The notes under the pieces are model-generated. The model searched no databases. It was not told the DNA's origin and saw nothing but the letters and a program-made list of their open reading frames with translations. A stretch of 64,000 nucleotides of DNA, from assembly GCA_964345225.1 (NCBI GenBank), contig CAYFQB010000066.1:1-64000 (forward strand), read 5' to 3'. The number at the start of each line of letters is the position of its first letter. Position 1 is the first letter of the stretch. Below, one piece after another: positions 8,548 to 17,403 of this stretch. Made by a program: the position numbers and the translations under genes. The stretch comes from CAYFQB01 sp964345225 (lineage in GTDB: Bacteria; Nitrospirota; Thermodesulfovibrionia; Thermodesulfovibrionales; UBA6898).

Positions 8548-10176
8548 CTAATTTTTACTAATTTTTTTGAGAGCCTCTTTCTTTATTCTGTCTAGGAAGT
8601 TATTGTGAGAAATTTTAAACTTACAATGTTTATAATAAGAATTTAAAAAAGCCTCTTGTTCTTCAAAACTGAATGAATATTTTAGCATTTCTATATAAAA
8701 TCTGGATAACTCTCCAATAATTTCTGGAAGGGAGAGCTTCTTTTTAACTTTAGAGCCGTCGAGATCAATAAAAAAGCACTTATATTTACCATTTATTTTT
8801 TTAACAATGATATTGCTCCATTTCATATCGCCATGAAGACAGCCAAGACTATGCATTTTACCAACTTCACGACCAACTTCCTGCAGTATTGATATTTTAT
8901 GTTTGGAAGGGAAATTCAGCTTATCGGACATAAACATATAATTTAACATTACTGCATCGGGGATAAATCTGCTTATGACATAACTTCTTATTAATATACG
9001 GAAAATCCTCTCTTCCATGTAGGCTACATGGGAAGGGATAGGGATACTTCTCAGTTCGAATCTATAATTGTTTATCCATACCCGGCGGGCCCTTGAGGTG
9101 CGGAATATATTTTTAAACGTATGGAGAGATCCTTTTCTGTTATAACGTTTTAAAAAAAGACTTTCCCCGTCACCAATATCCACTAAAGCTGCTTTTACTG
9201 TCCTGCCATCTTTTAAAACAGTTCCAGCGCCTCCATCAATAAATGTATCAGGGTTGAAAAGTATATCTTCAAAGCCTTTGATGCCCTCACAGTTTCTTTT
9301 AAAATGGGTTACAAAATGGCCTTTACGCATCGTATAGAAAAAGCTATTGATTCCAAGACACAAGTTAACTCTCTTGCCCCATGTTCTGTTTGCTGAGTTC
9401 AAAGTCATGGACTCAATCGATTTGATAACCTTAATGATATCAGCTTTTTCTTTCAAAAGGCCTGCAGAATATTTTTTAAAGAATAAATATCTAAGAGACT
9501 CAGAAACATGTCTGAAAAAATTAAGATTTAAAAGGGATAAATTCTTCCACTTATCATTGAGGGAAGCAGAAGATTTTATCTTAACATCTGCCAGGTCTAA
9601 TATATAGAAATGGAATGAACCGTTCTTATGATTGACTAAAAAATTACCGAGGTTGGGATCTGGATGGAATACCCCTTTATCATGCAGTTCTCTTATATAT
9701 TCAGAGAAGTCCATGATTAACTTTTTTTGTTCACTTTGTGACAGACTGAGGAAAACATTAAGAAAAAAATCTTTTAATATCCGGCAGTCTTCTATCTCTT
9801 CAGTAATTATGTATTCTTTTTGAGGAAATACTGTTCCATATTCCTTAACATAGGCAATAAAATCCGGGACCAAAATAGCTTTTTCCATAAGTAATTTTAA
9901 TGTCCGTAGTTCCTTCTGAAGTTTTGAGAGTTTTAAAAACGTAAGAATTTTTCGTAAAGCTGTATTTTGAAAAGTTATCTTGACATAGTATCTCATCCCT
10001 GAGTCAGTTACGCGCCATGTTTCACGCTTCCCGGTTATTTTCCTTACACATATACCATTTTTGTTGATAGCATTTATTATTCTAAATACATCATCGGTTT
10101 CCTGCCCCTTTGGAAGTTCAAGGAGAATTGTTTTATTATCTTTCCTAAGTTTTGTTTTTAGAAGATAAGGCGTCAT
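8548..10176 (-). CDS. Tandem two-domain LPS-kinase-like protein (WaaP/InaA type)
   Basis: A 542-residue protein with two successive kinase-like domains of the lipopolysaccharide kinase (WaaP/RfaP/InaA) superfamily. Domain 1 (about residues 55-240) has candidate lysine K66, a catalytic loop HPDPNLGN (H171-N178) and metal-binding ILDLAD (D194). Domain 2 (about residues 325-500) has K343 in FLKRYN, catalytic loop HGDMKWSN (H448-N455) and FIDLDG (D471). Both sets of key residues look intact. Family enzymes phosphorylate heptose or Kdo in the inner core from the cytosolic side. The gene sits 8 bases upstream of the WaaE-like gene, which supports that role. Single-domain members are about 230-280 residues, so this looks like a fusion or an old internal duplication. 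Whether both domains are active is unknown. Confidence 0.8.
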   Translation of the reverse strand: MTPYLLKTKLRKDNKTILLELPKGQETDDVFRIINAINKNGICVRKITGKRETWRVTDSGMRYYVKITFQNTALRKILTFLKLSKLQKELRTLKLLMEKAILVPDFIAYVKEYGTVFPQKEYIITEEIEDCRILKDFFLNVFLSLSQSEQKKLIMDFSEYIRELHDKGVFHPDPNLGNFLVNHKNGSFHFYILDLADVKIKSSASLNDKWKNLSLLNLNFFRHVSESLRYLFFKKYSAGLLKEKADIIKVIKSIESMTLNSANRTWGKRVNLCLGINSFFYTMRKGHFVTHFKRNCEGIKGFEDILFNPDTFIDGGAGTVLKDGRTVKAALVDIGDGESLFLKRYNRKGSLHTFKNIFRTSRARRVWINNYRFELRSIPIPSHVAYMEERIFRILIRSYVISRFIPDAVMLNYMFMSDKLNFPSKHKISILQEVGREVGKMHSLGCLHGDMKWSNIIVKKINGKYKCFFIDLDGSKVKKKLSLPEIIGELSRFYIEMLKYSFSFEEQEAFLNSYYKHCKFKISHNNFLDRIKKEALKKISKN

Positions 10177-10314
10177 AATACGATATTCCTCGCTTCTCTT
10201 GGAATGACAGATTAGTAAAGTAATATATGATACACGACATTATTCTTTAAAAAAGAGATAATTAAATTCCTTGAATTTAGCAAATTTTATTTTTTCCTAA
10301 GGAACCAGGAACCT

Positions 10315-11304
10315 TTAATATTTTAAAGTATCAAACAGTTCTTTTATTTTCTTGCTGTTAACCTCTGTTGAGTATCTTTTTTTAACTGTCTCTCTTGCCA
10401 ATTTCCCCATTTCCGATCTTAATTGGATGTCTTTTATAAGTGCACCTAGTTTCTCGAGCCATTCGTCTTCTTCGCCTGCCAGGAAGCCATTTAAACCATC
10501 GGTTACTATTTCGCTGTTAACACCAACAGGAGAACAGACTGCCGGTATACCCACCGCCATATATTGCAGAAGTTTAAATCCGCATTTGCCGCGTGACCAT
10601 GGATCATCTGTAAGAGGCATAAGCCCGATATCAAAGGTGTGCAAATCGACAATTTCATCTTCATATGTCCACTGTTTTTTTATTACAGGTATCCTGTCAC
10701 AGTTAAAAAACCTATCAGCAACAATCTTTAAACTTATATCATGGAATCTGTCATAGATAGCGTCCCAGACGTTTTTCATTCTCTCAAGATACATTAAAGT
10801 AGAACTACTGCCAATCCAGCCAAGAACAAGAGATTCTGATGAGATACCTGCAGGCTTTTCTTTATACCTGTCCATATCAATAGATGTTGGTATAACGAAA
10901 GTATTATAGTTTCCTTTTAAAGAGAAATTTTTTAGATATCCATTACCTGCAATAACGAAATCTGCTTTTTTTACTGTTCTCATAAAACTATTTTTTCTTT
11001 TTGCTGAGAAAAAGTTTTTATTATTAGGGTCTCTGAACATTACAGCGTCGTCAAAGTCATAAATAAGCTTCCTGGAATTTTTTCGTAATATGTAAAAGCT
11101 GATATGATTTAACAATTTTTTCTGTAAAAATAAAAGATCATAATTTTTCATTTTTCTGAATAGTTTTAAGCGGTCCCAGTAATTTTTTGGAATTGTATAG
11201 ATCTCCGATGTATATCCATCTTTTTCGAGAAAAGGGATGTATTGAAGAACTCTGTAACGAGTGCTAGGGCCTTCCAGTCCTGGAACTAAGAATGCAATCT
11301 TCAC
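10315..11304 (-). CDS. GT-B glycosyltransferase (GT4-like)
   Basis: A 329-residue glycosyltransferase of GT-B form. Its start, KIAFLVPGLEGPSTRYRVLQ, is typical of a GT4-related clade in polysaccharide loci. The donor-domain features are VLGWIGSSSTLMYLE, HTFDIGLMPLTDDPW, RGKCGFKLLQYMAVGIPAV and VTDGLNGFLA. The start is GTG at 11304; the GTGA overlaps the stop codon of the upstream methyltransferase gene by four bases, so the two are translationally coupled. It probably acts on the same envelope glycan as its neighbours; donor and acceptor are unknown. Confidence 0.82.
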   Translation of the reverse strand: MKIAFLVPGLEGPSTRYRVLQYIPFLEKDGYTSEIYTIPKNYWDRLKLFRKMKNYDLLFLQKKLLNHISFYILRKNSRKLIYDFDDAVMFRDPNNKNFFSAKRKNSFMRTVKKADFVIAGNGYLKNFSLKGNYNTFVIPTSIDMDRYKEKPAGISSESLVLGWIGSSSTLMYLERMKNVWDAIYDRFHDISLKIVADRFFNCDRIPVIKKQWTYEDEIVDLHTFDIGLMPLTDDPWSRGKCGFKLLQYMAVGIPAVCSPVGVNSEIVTDGLNGFLAGEEDEWLEKLGALIKDIQLRSEMGKLARETVKKRYSTEVNSKKIKELFDTLKY

Positions 11305-11936
11305 TTTTTGGTTGCCACTATAACAATTGATTTTGCAAAGTCAACATCAAGATATTTATGGAGGTGTGATGCTATATACATTCGAAAAAGTCTTTTAAAA
11401 AACTGATCATTATAAGTTCTGAAGATTTTGTCTATATTGAAACCAACTGCGAGAAGGGCTCCGCCTATTTCATCATAGCGATATGGAGTTTTATGGTCTG
11501 AGTCCCAGTATCTATTAGGGTGATTAATGTTTGGAGTCGAAACAATTATCTTAGAACCGATATTCAGCAAGCCTGAAAGTTTGTGCAGCACGGAAATTCC
11601 TTCTTTAAATTCAAAGTGTTCTATTACTTCAGACAGTATTATTATATCAAAAGTTTCTGAGATCTCGTCCAGACTGTAATAATCGTGAAATTGGGCCTTA
11701 TCGATATCCATGGTTTTGCATGTAATCGATGGGAACCTAAGTTTAATTCTTTCACAAAGCTCTCTTTTATATGCACCTACATCGAGAACTTTGGCCCTGT
11801 CTTTAACTTCCCCGACTATTATATCCAGCAGTTTCTTTTTTATCTTAATACTATATACAGATGGATATTTATTGCGAATTTGTTCCCTGTATGAATAAAA
11901 TTTGCTCCAGCTAAAATGATCCCCTGATTTTTCCAC
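11301..11936 (-). CDS. Class I SAM-dependent methyltransferase
   Basis: A 211-residue protein with a methyltransferase core: motif I VLDVGAYKREL (a variant of the usual GxGxG loop, with Ala-Tyr-Lys after the first glycine), the acidic residue in CKTMDIDKA, FDIIILSEVIEHFEF as motif II, and IVSTPNINHPNRYWDSDH, as in methyltransferases of glycan or lipid loci. It would use S-adenosylmethionine to methylate a sugar or lipid. It overlaps the downstream glycosyltransferase by 4 bp. The weak motif I leaves some doubt about activity. Confidence 0.78.
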   Translation of the reverse strand: MEKSGDHFSWSKFYSYREQIRNKYPSVYSIKIKKKLLDIIVGEVKDRAKVLDVGAYKRELCERIKLRFPSITCKTMDIDKAQFHDYYSLDEISETFDIIILSEVIEHFEFKEGISVLHKLSGLLNIGSKIIVSTPNINHPNRYWDSDHKTPYRYDEIGGALLAVGFNIDKIFRTYNDQFFKRLFRMYIASHLHKYLDVDFAKSIVIVATKK

Positions 11937-12229
11937 AGATATTATCCTAACTGTTTATAAGAATTGTCGGCATTTTGAGATAAATCTACATTATGGCGAT
12001 TCTCTGAGCCGAGATATTGTGAAATTATAACATAAATAAAAATCGATTGTAGAATGCATTAGAAGCAAGAAAGAGCTGAAAACTCTATGATTGTTTTGTA
12101 TTTTCCGGTTTAGTTCGGGCATAGGTTAAATCCTAAAGAAATGGCATAGAGTCTTGCTACTGAGGTGGCAATTCTCAGTAATCAAGAAATTTTGATGATT
12201 TATGATGTTATATTTAAAATACACTCGTA
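11937..12229. other. Intergenic region, nothing recognised
   Basis: About 290 bases between the GT39 and methyltransferase genes, both on the minus strand. I see no gene, no strong terminator and no clear promoter. A degenerate stretch around 12110-12180 has some self-complementarity but no convincing stem. Confidence 0.5.
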
Positions 12230-13720
12230 TTATTCAGTTGTTGTTAAATTTTTATAAATAGGTTCATATATTATAAATTTCCCTTTTTTATCATCCTCAA
12301 ACGATGTTAACAGATTTAAAAAAAATTTATTATAAACATTAAAATCTGAAATTCTTTCCTCAAATCCAGAGATATACACTGCTATAAAATCCACATCTCT
12401 CTCTTTGCAAAAATTTATAAATTCCTTCATAGTGCTTATATTCGCTGGCAATGGTATATTGTTACCGTCTGCATAATATGCGGCTAGCGGGCTTGATGTT
12501 ACTATTGTTGAGCCGACATTGTGATTGGCTTTAATCCATTGGCCGGCAAGTTTTTCTGATAACTGGTGCTCGTGCAATGAGATCATACCCCGGGGCAGTT
12601 GAATTAGAATTAGTGTAATTATAAGCAGCAAAGGTATTGCTGTTACATAAGCCTTTCCCCTCAACTTTACTTTGAGCCACTGTTCGAGAATGTTAAACCC
12701 TTCAGCAACCCAGACCAGTGCAATTGGCATAAGATGAATTAAATATCTCCGTCTTGGATTTAGACCAAGATGTACAATATAATAAAATATCAAAATAGTA
12801 ATCAGGAAATACTCCTCTTTAGAGAATCCCTCCCTGTAGCGTTTTATGATTCCCAACAAAAAAAGTGGTATAAAAGGGTAAGTATATGATTCAGGAAAAT
12901 ATTTTAGAAAGTCCAGAAATTTATTAATATTAATTTTATGATAAAATGCAATTGGGGATAGTTCCTTTAGAGAAAGTATGCCGCTAATCTCAAATTTTCC
13001 TGTATCCTGGTATATAAAAGAGAGATATGGAAGTGTTATTATTAAAAAAACAGAAAGTCCTGAGATTAAGAGCTTTAATCTTGTTGCCCAATCCTCTTTT
13101 ACTTTGTGTATTTTATAAAAAAGTATCCAGGCGAATATTACTATAATAAATCCAATTCCGTCTGGTCGTGTCAGGTATGCAAGGGCTGAAAATATAGAGG
13201 TAAGTATCATGAAGAAAGTGCTGTTTTTGGATATGGAAATTAGACCCAGCAGTGATACTGTCGCAACAAAGAAAAAAAACATCCCTTCCGTAAGAACTTC
13301 TCCGGAATATCTGATCATGTAAGGATGTATGCTGACAAAAAGCGCAATGATAATTCCTGTTCTTTCATTGAAGAGTTTTCTCCCGAGATAATAACTGACC
13401 AGGACAGTAAGGGTTCCCCCAAAAGCTGAGACCATACGACCAGCAAATTCAATATCCTGAAAGATATAGCTAAAAAGCCATATCATTACGGGATATAAAG
13501 GCGGTCTAATCAGATTTAATGACTTATCGTAATTACCACTTGCGAGATTCTTGGACAGATCAATATAGAGGATACTGTCATGTGCAATTGTTGTAGCATT
13601 TAATACCACATATAGTCTTATAATAAAGGCAAACGCTATTAACAGTAATAACTTTTTGCTATATGAAATATTGTTGAACCAGGTATAAGCCTTATTCCAG
13701 GAATATTTTATATTATCCAT
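12230..13720 (-). CDS. Family 39 (ArnT/PMT-like) membrane glycosyltransferase
   Basis: An integral membrane protein of 496 residues with about ten hydrophobic helices and a C-terminal soluble part (from about residue 385). The first periplasmic loop has an acidic dyad candidate in HDSILYIDLSKNLASGNYD, matching the PMT_2/GT39 pattern where Asp is catalytic. NLIRPPLYPV and YSGEVLTEGMFFF are further family-like signatures. Such enzymes transfer a sugar from a polyprenyl-phosphate carrier to lipid A, a glycan or a protein on the periplasmic face. It is the first gene of a minus-strand group of envelope genes. The donor is unknown, and a GT83 assignment is equally possible. Confidence 0.82.
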   Translation of the reverse strand: MDNIKYSWNKAYTWFNNISYSKKLLLLIAFAFIIRLYVVLNATTIAHDSILYIDLSKNLASGNYDKSLNLIRPPLYPVMIWLFSYIFQDIEFAGRMVSAFGGTLTVLVSYYLGRKLFNERTGIIIALFVSIHPYMIRYSGEVLTEGMFFFFVATVSLLGLISISKNSTFFMILTSIFSALAYLTRPDGIGFIIVIFAWILFYKIHKVKEDWATRLKLLISGLSVFLIITLPYLSFIYQDTGKFEISGILSLKELSPIAFYHKININKFLDFLKYFPESYTYPFIPLFLLGIIKRYREGFSKEEYFLITILIFYYIVHLGLNPRRRYLIHLMPIALVWVAEGFNILEQWLKVKLRGKAYVTAIPLLLIITLILIQLPRGMISLHEHQLSEKLAGQWIKANHNVGSTIVTSSPLAAYYADGNNIPLPANISTMKEFINFCKERDVDFIAVYISGFEERISDFNVYNKFFLNLLTSFEDDKKGKFIIYEPIYKNLTTTE

Positions 13721-13938
13721 ATGTTATTTGAAAAAATTAGTCTTATTGATTGTAATTGCATTTTAAATTCATCTTTTCAGGTTTTGGAAGATATAAATTT
13801 AATATGGAAATTTGACTTCGGTCAGATCCTCTAGCTTAAATAAATTAAATGTAATAAGAAATTATAATAGTTGTTACTTTTTGTATAATATGATATATAA
13901 ATCTAATAAATTTGTCTAATTAGGACTAAGGAGTAAAA

Positions 13939-15243
13939 TTGCATATAGGGATAATTGGAACAGGGTATGTTGGGCTGGTTACCGGAGTCTGCTTTGCAGA
14001 ATTTGGTGTTTTTGTTACCTGTGTTGATAAAGATGAAAAAAAGATAAAAGAGTTAAAAAAAGGTGTAATATCTTTTTATGAACCAGGGCTTGAAGACCTT
14101 ATAAATAAGAATATAAAAAATGGCCGTCTCAGGTTTTCAACAAGAATACATGATGCTGCAGATTCCTCTCTTGTTATTTTTATTGCTGTAGGAACCCCTC
14201 CTAGAGGAGATGGCTCTGCCGACTTGAGTTATGTAGAAAATGTAGCAGGAGAGATTGCAGAGAATATTAAAGGTTATAAAGTAATAGTAATGAAAAGCAC
14301 CGTTCCTGTTGGAACAGGTGAAAGATTAAGGAAGGTTATCTCGAAGAGGTTAAAGGAAAAGGTGGATTTTGATATAGTATCAAATCCTGAATTTTTGAGG
14401 GAAGGTTCTGCGATTGAAGACTTTATGAGGCCCAATAGAGTTATAATCGGTGCAAGAAGCCAGCAGGCAGTAGCAATATTAAAGGACCTTTACAGGCCAC
14501 TGTATCTTATTGAGACCCCATTTGTCATAACTAATATCGAGACTGCTGAGCTAATAAAATACGCGTCAAATTCCTTTCTAGCAGCGAAAATATCCTTCAT
14601 AAATGAGATCTCGAACCTCTGTGAAAAAGTGGGGGCAGATGTGCACGTGGTTGCAAAGGGTATGGGACTTGACCAGCGAATAGGATCAAAATTTCTGCAC
14701 CCTGGGCCTGGTTTTGGCGGATCATGTTTTCCTAAAGACACTCGTGCACTGCTGACAATTGCCGACAATAGAGGTGTTGAACTCGGAATAGTAAAGTCAG
14801 TTATAGCTGCAAATGAAAGGCAGAGAGAGTACATGCTTGATAAAATAAAAAAAGGCATGGGTGAGATTAAGGGGAAAAGTATTTCAGTGCTCGGCCTATC
14901 ATTCAAGCCCAACACCAATGATATGCGCGAGGCACCATCCGTATATATAATCAAAAATCTAATAAAGGAAAAGGCGAAAATTAAGGTATTCGACCCTGTT
15001 GCAATGGATGATGCAAGGAAAATATTTAATAAGAATATAAAATATGCAAAAGAGGCCTATGATTGTGTGAAAGGCGCTGATGCTGTTGTGATTGTTACAG
15101 AATGGAATGAATTCAGAAATCTTGATCTTGTTAAAGTAAGGAAACTTTTGAAGTCTCCGTATTTCTTTGACCTAAGAAATATATATGAACCTGAGAAAAT
15201 GAAAAAACTCGGGTTTAGATATTTTAGCGTTGGCAGAACCTAA
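13939..15243 (+). CDS. ugd: UDP-glucose 6-dehydrogenase
   Basis: Oxidises UDP-glucose twice to UDP-glucuronate using two NAD+; cytosolic. The 434 residues show GIIGTGYVGLVTGVCFAEFG (NAD site), VGTPPRGDGSADLSYV, MKSTVPVGTG, NPEFLREGSAIEDF and the catalytic Cys263 in GFGGSCFPKD, all diagnostic of Ugd/TuaD. The start is TTG at 13939, five bases after a good AAGGAG; upstream at 13884-13889 lies TATAAT, a possible -10 box. With galE and glycosyltransferases nearby, it supplies UDP-glucuronate for an acidic polysaccharide or for LPS. Confidence 0.94.
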   Translation: MHIGIIGTGYVGLVTGVCFAEFGVFVTCVDKDEKKIKELKKGVISFYEPGLEDLINKNIKNGRLRFSTRIHDAADSSLVIFIAVGTPPRGDGSADLSYVENVAGEIAENIKGYKVIVMKSTVPVGTGERLRKVISKRLKEKVDFDIVSNPEFLREGSAIEDFMRPNRVIIGARSQQAVAILKDLYRPLYLIETPFVITNIETAELIKYASNSFLAAKISFINEISNLCEKVGADVHVVAKGMGLDQRIGSKFLHPGPGFGGSCFPKDTRALLTIADNRGVELGIVKSVIAANERQREYMLDKIKKGMGEIKGKSISVLGLSFKPNTNDMREAPSVYIIKNLIKEKAKIKVFDPVAMDDARKIFNKNIKYAKEAYDCVKGADAVVIVTEWNEFRNLDLVKVRKLLKSPYFFDLRNIYEPEKMKKLGFRYFSVGRT

Positions 15244-15327
15244 GTAGTTAATTGTAAACACTAGGCGCAGGGCACTTCGCCAAGCGTAGGAAAAACGTGC
15301 GATGTCCCTGTAGTTTAATAATAATTC

Positions 15328-15353
15328 CTAGTGCTTACTGCTTACTGCCTGCT
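15328..15353. repeat. Pyrimidine ladder copy upstream of tRNA-Val
   Basis: A short copy of the TGCTTACTGCTTACTGCC word repeat lies ten bases before the tRNA. The sequence before it (about 15260-15330) forms an imperfect long stem between CACTAGG and CCTAGTG, with AGGGCA/TGTCCCT inside. Confidence 0.65.
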
Positions 15354-15363
15354 TTTAGCAGGG

Positions 15364-15438
15364 GGGCGATTAGCTCAGTGGGAGAGCGCTGTCTTCACAC
15401 GGCAGAGGTCGTCCGTTCAATCCGGACATCGCCCACCA
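15364..15438 (+). tRNA. tRNA-Val (anticodon CAC)
   Basis: The acceptor stem GGGCGAT pairs with ATCGCCC; the D-arm is GCTCAGTGGGAGAGC; the anticodon stem CTGTC/GGCAG holds loop TTCACAC with anticodon CAC; the T-arm is GTCCG-TTCAATC-CGGAC. Discriminator A and an encoded CCA end the gene. It decodes GUG. Confidence 0.95.
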
Positions 15439-15446
15439 TGATTTTT

Positions 15447-15569
15447 TTACCCCGTTAGAGAAAGTCACCGACAATGTCGGTGGTAAACATTCCTTGCAGC
15501 AGTGACGGTGGTTTAATGACACCTTCACTGGAGACCCGTGGGAGGCAGAAGGTCTCTAACGAGGTGTAC
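15447..15569. repeat. Long structured element with TACCCCGTTAGA ends
   Basis: The element begins TTTACCCCGTTAGAGA and ends TCTCTAACGAGGTGTAC. The two ends pair over about 11 bp and match the ends of the short palindromes at 39941, 41114, 44927, 45731 and 54930. Unlike those 44-bp copies, this one encloses about 95 bases with two internal hairpins, CACCGAC/GTCGGTG and GGTG/CACC. It lies between tRNA-Val and the PPC-domain gene and ends 20 bases before that gene's start, so it could act as an RNA leader. Confidence 0.55.
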
Positions 15570-15588
15570 TTTCTAGAAGGGAGGGAAT

Positions 15589-16023
15589 GTGAGATATCAG
15601 ATAGGAAGACCTGGAAGAATTATAGTAGCAAAGTTTGAAGACAGGGATGACGTTCTTGGGAATCTGGTGGACATTGCTAAAAGAGAAAAAATAATGTCCG
15701 GTGTTCTCTATCTTATTGGTGGCATGAGAGAAGGCAGTATTGTGGTTGGCCCGGAAAAAGATGAAATTCCTCCTTCACCTGTATGGAGACATTTAGGGGA
15801 AAGCCATGAGGTTGTAGGTTTCGGAACCATTTTCTGTGAAGGAGATGAACCCAGGGTGCATTTTCACGGAGCATTCGGCAAGAAGGATATGGTCAAAATA
15901 GGATGTCTCCGGGAAAATTCAGAGACATTCCTGGTGCTAGAGGCAGTTATCATTGAAATAGAAGGGGTGACAGCACGGAGGGAACTTGACCCAGTATCAA
16001 ATATGGTACTCTTGAAGTTATAA
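15589..16023 (+). CDS. PPC (DUF296) domain protein
   Basis: A 144-residue single-domain protein of the PPC/DUF296 family, found in plants fused to AT-hooks and in prokaryotes alone. The signature includes a strand-rich core with IGGMREGSIVVGP, HEVVGFGTIF and the conserved histidine-containing EPRVHFHGAFG, which binds metal in related structures. Bacterial function is poorly known; DNA or nucleotide binding has been suggested. The start is GTG at 15589 after AAGGGAGGG. It follows tRNA-Val and the long structured repeat and is convergent with galE2. Confidence 0.82.
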   Translation: MRYQIGRPGRIIVAKFEDRDDVLGNLVDIAKREKIMSGVLYLIGGMREGSIVVGPEKDEIPPSPVWRHLGESHEVVGFGTIFCEGDEPRVHFHGAFGKKDMVKIGCLRENSETFLVLEAVIIEIEGVTARRELDPVSNMVLLKL

Positions 16024-16040
16024 GTTAAGTCCTTGGAATT

Positions 16041-16176
16041 GAACCGCGAAGACGCAAAGTACACCAAGTAAAGACAATAATGAAATTAAGTGAGCTGTTT
16101 ACAAATTGCAGAAATTGCGAAGTCAATTCCCTGCAATTTGTAAATAACTTAGCGCCCTTAGCGCCTTTGCGTTTCA
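16041..16176. repeat. MITE-like inverted element, left copy
   Basis: A dispersed element with terminal words GAACCGCGAAGACGCAAAG and CTTTGCGTTTCAG. In its centre is a perfect 14-bp stem, TTTACAAATTGCAG (16098-16111) with CTGCAATTTGTAAA (16131-16144). Bases 16048-16163 match the reverse complement of 17236-17351 at 113 of 116 positions. It encodes no protein. Confidence 0.85.
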
Positions 16177-16229
16177 GAAAATAAGTCTCAGCGCTTAGCG
16201 GTTATGATAAAGTGCCTACCGCCTACTCC

Positions 16230-17207
16230 CTACTTCTTACTTAATTTCTTCTCCCATTCCCACGCTGTCTTGATGATATATTCGAGGTTGTTGTGCGCAG
16301 GTTCCCAGCCAAGCTCTCTCTTAATCTTTGTTGGATCTGCAATAAGGGCGGGGGGATCTCCAACTCTTCTGCCTGATTCGTTTACCCTGAAATCGATACC
16401 AGTCACTTTTTTCACTTTGTCAACCACCTCTCTTACGGAATATCCATGGCCATATCCGCAATTAAGGATTCTACTTTGGTTGTTTGTTAAAAGATAATCA
16501 AGAGATAGCAAGTGTGCATCTATTAGATCATCTACATGGATATAATCCCTTATACAAGTTCCATCAGGGGTATCATAGTCAGTACCGAATATTTCGAGTT
16601 GTTTTCTGATTCCGAGGGCTGTTCTCAAGGAGACAGTGATCAAATGAGTTGCATCCTTGTATTTTTGCCCTATTCTTGAAAGTGGATCAGCCCCAGCAAC
16701 ATTAAAATACCTTAATGAAACATATCTCAGACCAAATGTCTGATTAATGTCTTTCAGGGCCTGCTCCACCATAATCTTGGATGCTCCATAAGGGTTTATT
16801 GGCTGTAACGGTGAATCTTCAGTAACAGGGACCTTAAGAGGCATGCCATATACAGCAGCAGACGATGAAAATATAAACTTGTTTACATTATACTTAACGC
16901 ATTTTTCAATGAGATTCAGTGCATTTGCAAAATTATTTCTATAATATTTAATTGGATTTCTGACAGACTCGTCCACTACTATGTGGGCTGCAAAGTGAAT
17001 GACGGCATCGAAACCTTCGTCTTTAAACAGCTTATCGAGTGTATCTATGTCAGAAAGATCAGCAGTGACGAGTCTTCCATATAAAACGGATTCCCTGTAG
17101 CCAGTGGAGAGATTATCATATACAACAATATCATAACCTTTTTCCCCAAGGGTTCGTACCATATGGCTTCCTATGTAACCAGCACCACCTGTAACAAGTA
17201 TCTTCAT
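16230..17207 (-). CDS. galE: UDP-glucose 4-epimerase (second copy)
   Basis: An NAD-dependent epimerase of 325 residues with GGAGYIGSHM at residues 7-16, VVYDNLSTGYRESV, HFAAHIVVDESV, SSSAAVYG, catalytic YGASK and RYFNVAGADP. These are typical of GalE, with a possible preference for UDP-Glc/Gal. The last codons, reading LSKK and stop, overlap the pyrimidine ladder at 16212-16242, so the repeat has supplied the C-terminal tail. The gene is enclosed by two near-identical inverted elements (16041-16176 and 17232-17358). It is convergent with the PPC gene and is followed upstream by a nucleotide-sugar dehydrogenase on the same strand. It is a paralogue of the galE at 6754. Confidence 0.93.
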   Translation of the reverse strand: MKILVTGGAGYIGSHMVRTLGEKGYDIVVYDNLSTGYRESVLYGRLVTADLSDIDTLDKLFKDEGFDAVIHFAAHIVVDESVRNPIKYYRNNFANALNLIEKCVKYNVNKFIFSSSAAVYGMPLKVPVTEDSPLQPINPYGASKIMVEQALKDINQTFGLRYVSLRYFNVAGADPLSRIGQKYKDATHLITVSLRTALGIRKQLEIFGTDYDTPDGTCIRDYIHVDDLIDAHLLSLDYLLTNNQSRILNCGYGHGYSVREVVDKVKKVTGIDFRVNESGRRVGDPPALIADPTKIKRELGWEPAHNNLEYIIKTAWEWEKKLSKK

Positions 17208-17231
17208 TTTATAACTCCGTTATAAAAATTT

Positions 17232-17358
17232 GAACCGCTAAGGGCGCAAAGTTATTTACAAATTGCAGGGAATTGACTTCGTAATTTCTGCAATTTGTAA
17301 ACAGCTCACTTAATTTCATTATTGTCTTTACTTGGCGTACTTTGCGTCTTCTCGGTAT
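17232..17358. repeat. MITE-like inverted element, right copy
   Basis: The mirror copy of the element at 16041-16176, starting TGAACCGCTAAGGGCGCAAAG and carrying the same TTTACAAATTGCAG hairpin. It lies directly upstream of the galE2 start, so the galE2 promoter must be within it or beyond it. From 17385 to 17402 a different word repeat (ACGAATTACCAATTACTAA) runs into the stop of the next gene. Confidence 0.85.
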
Positions 17359-17403
17359 ATTACTCATTAGTTTTTTCACTCCTTACGAATTACCAATTAC
17401 TAA

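Noticed and set aside
15447..15569. Molybdenum-cofactor riboswitch
   Set aside because: Only scattered word similarity; the core helices of the Moco RNA could not be matched, and the downstream PPC gene gives no support.
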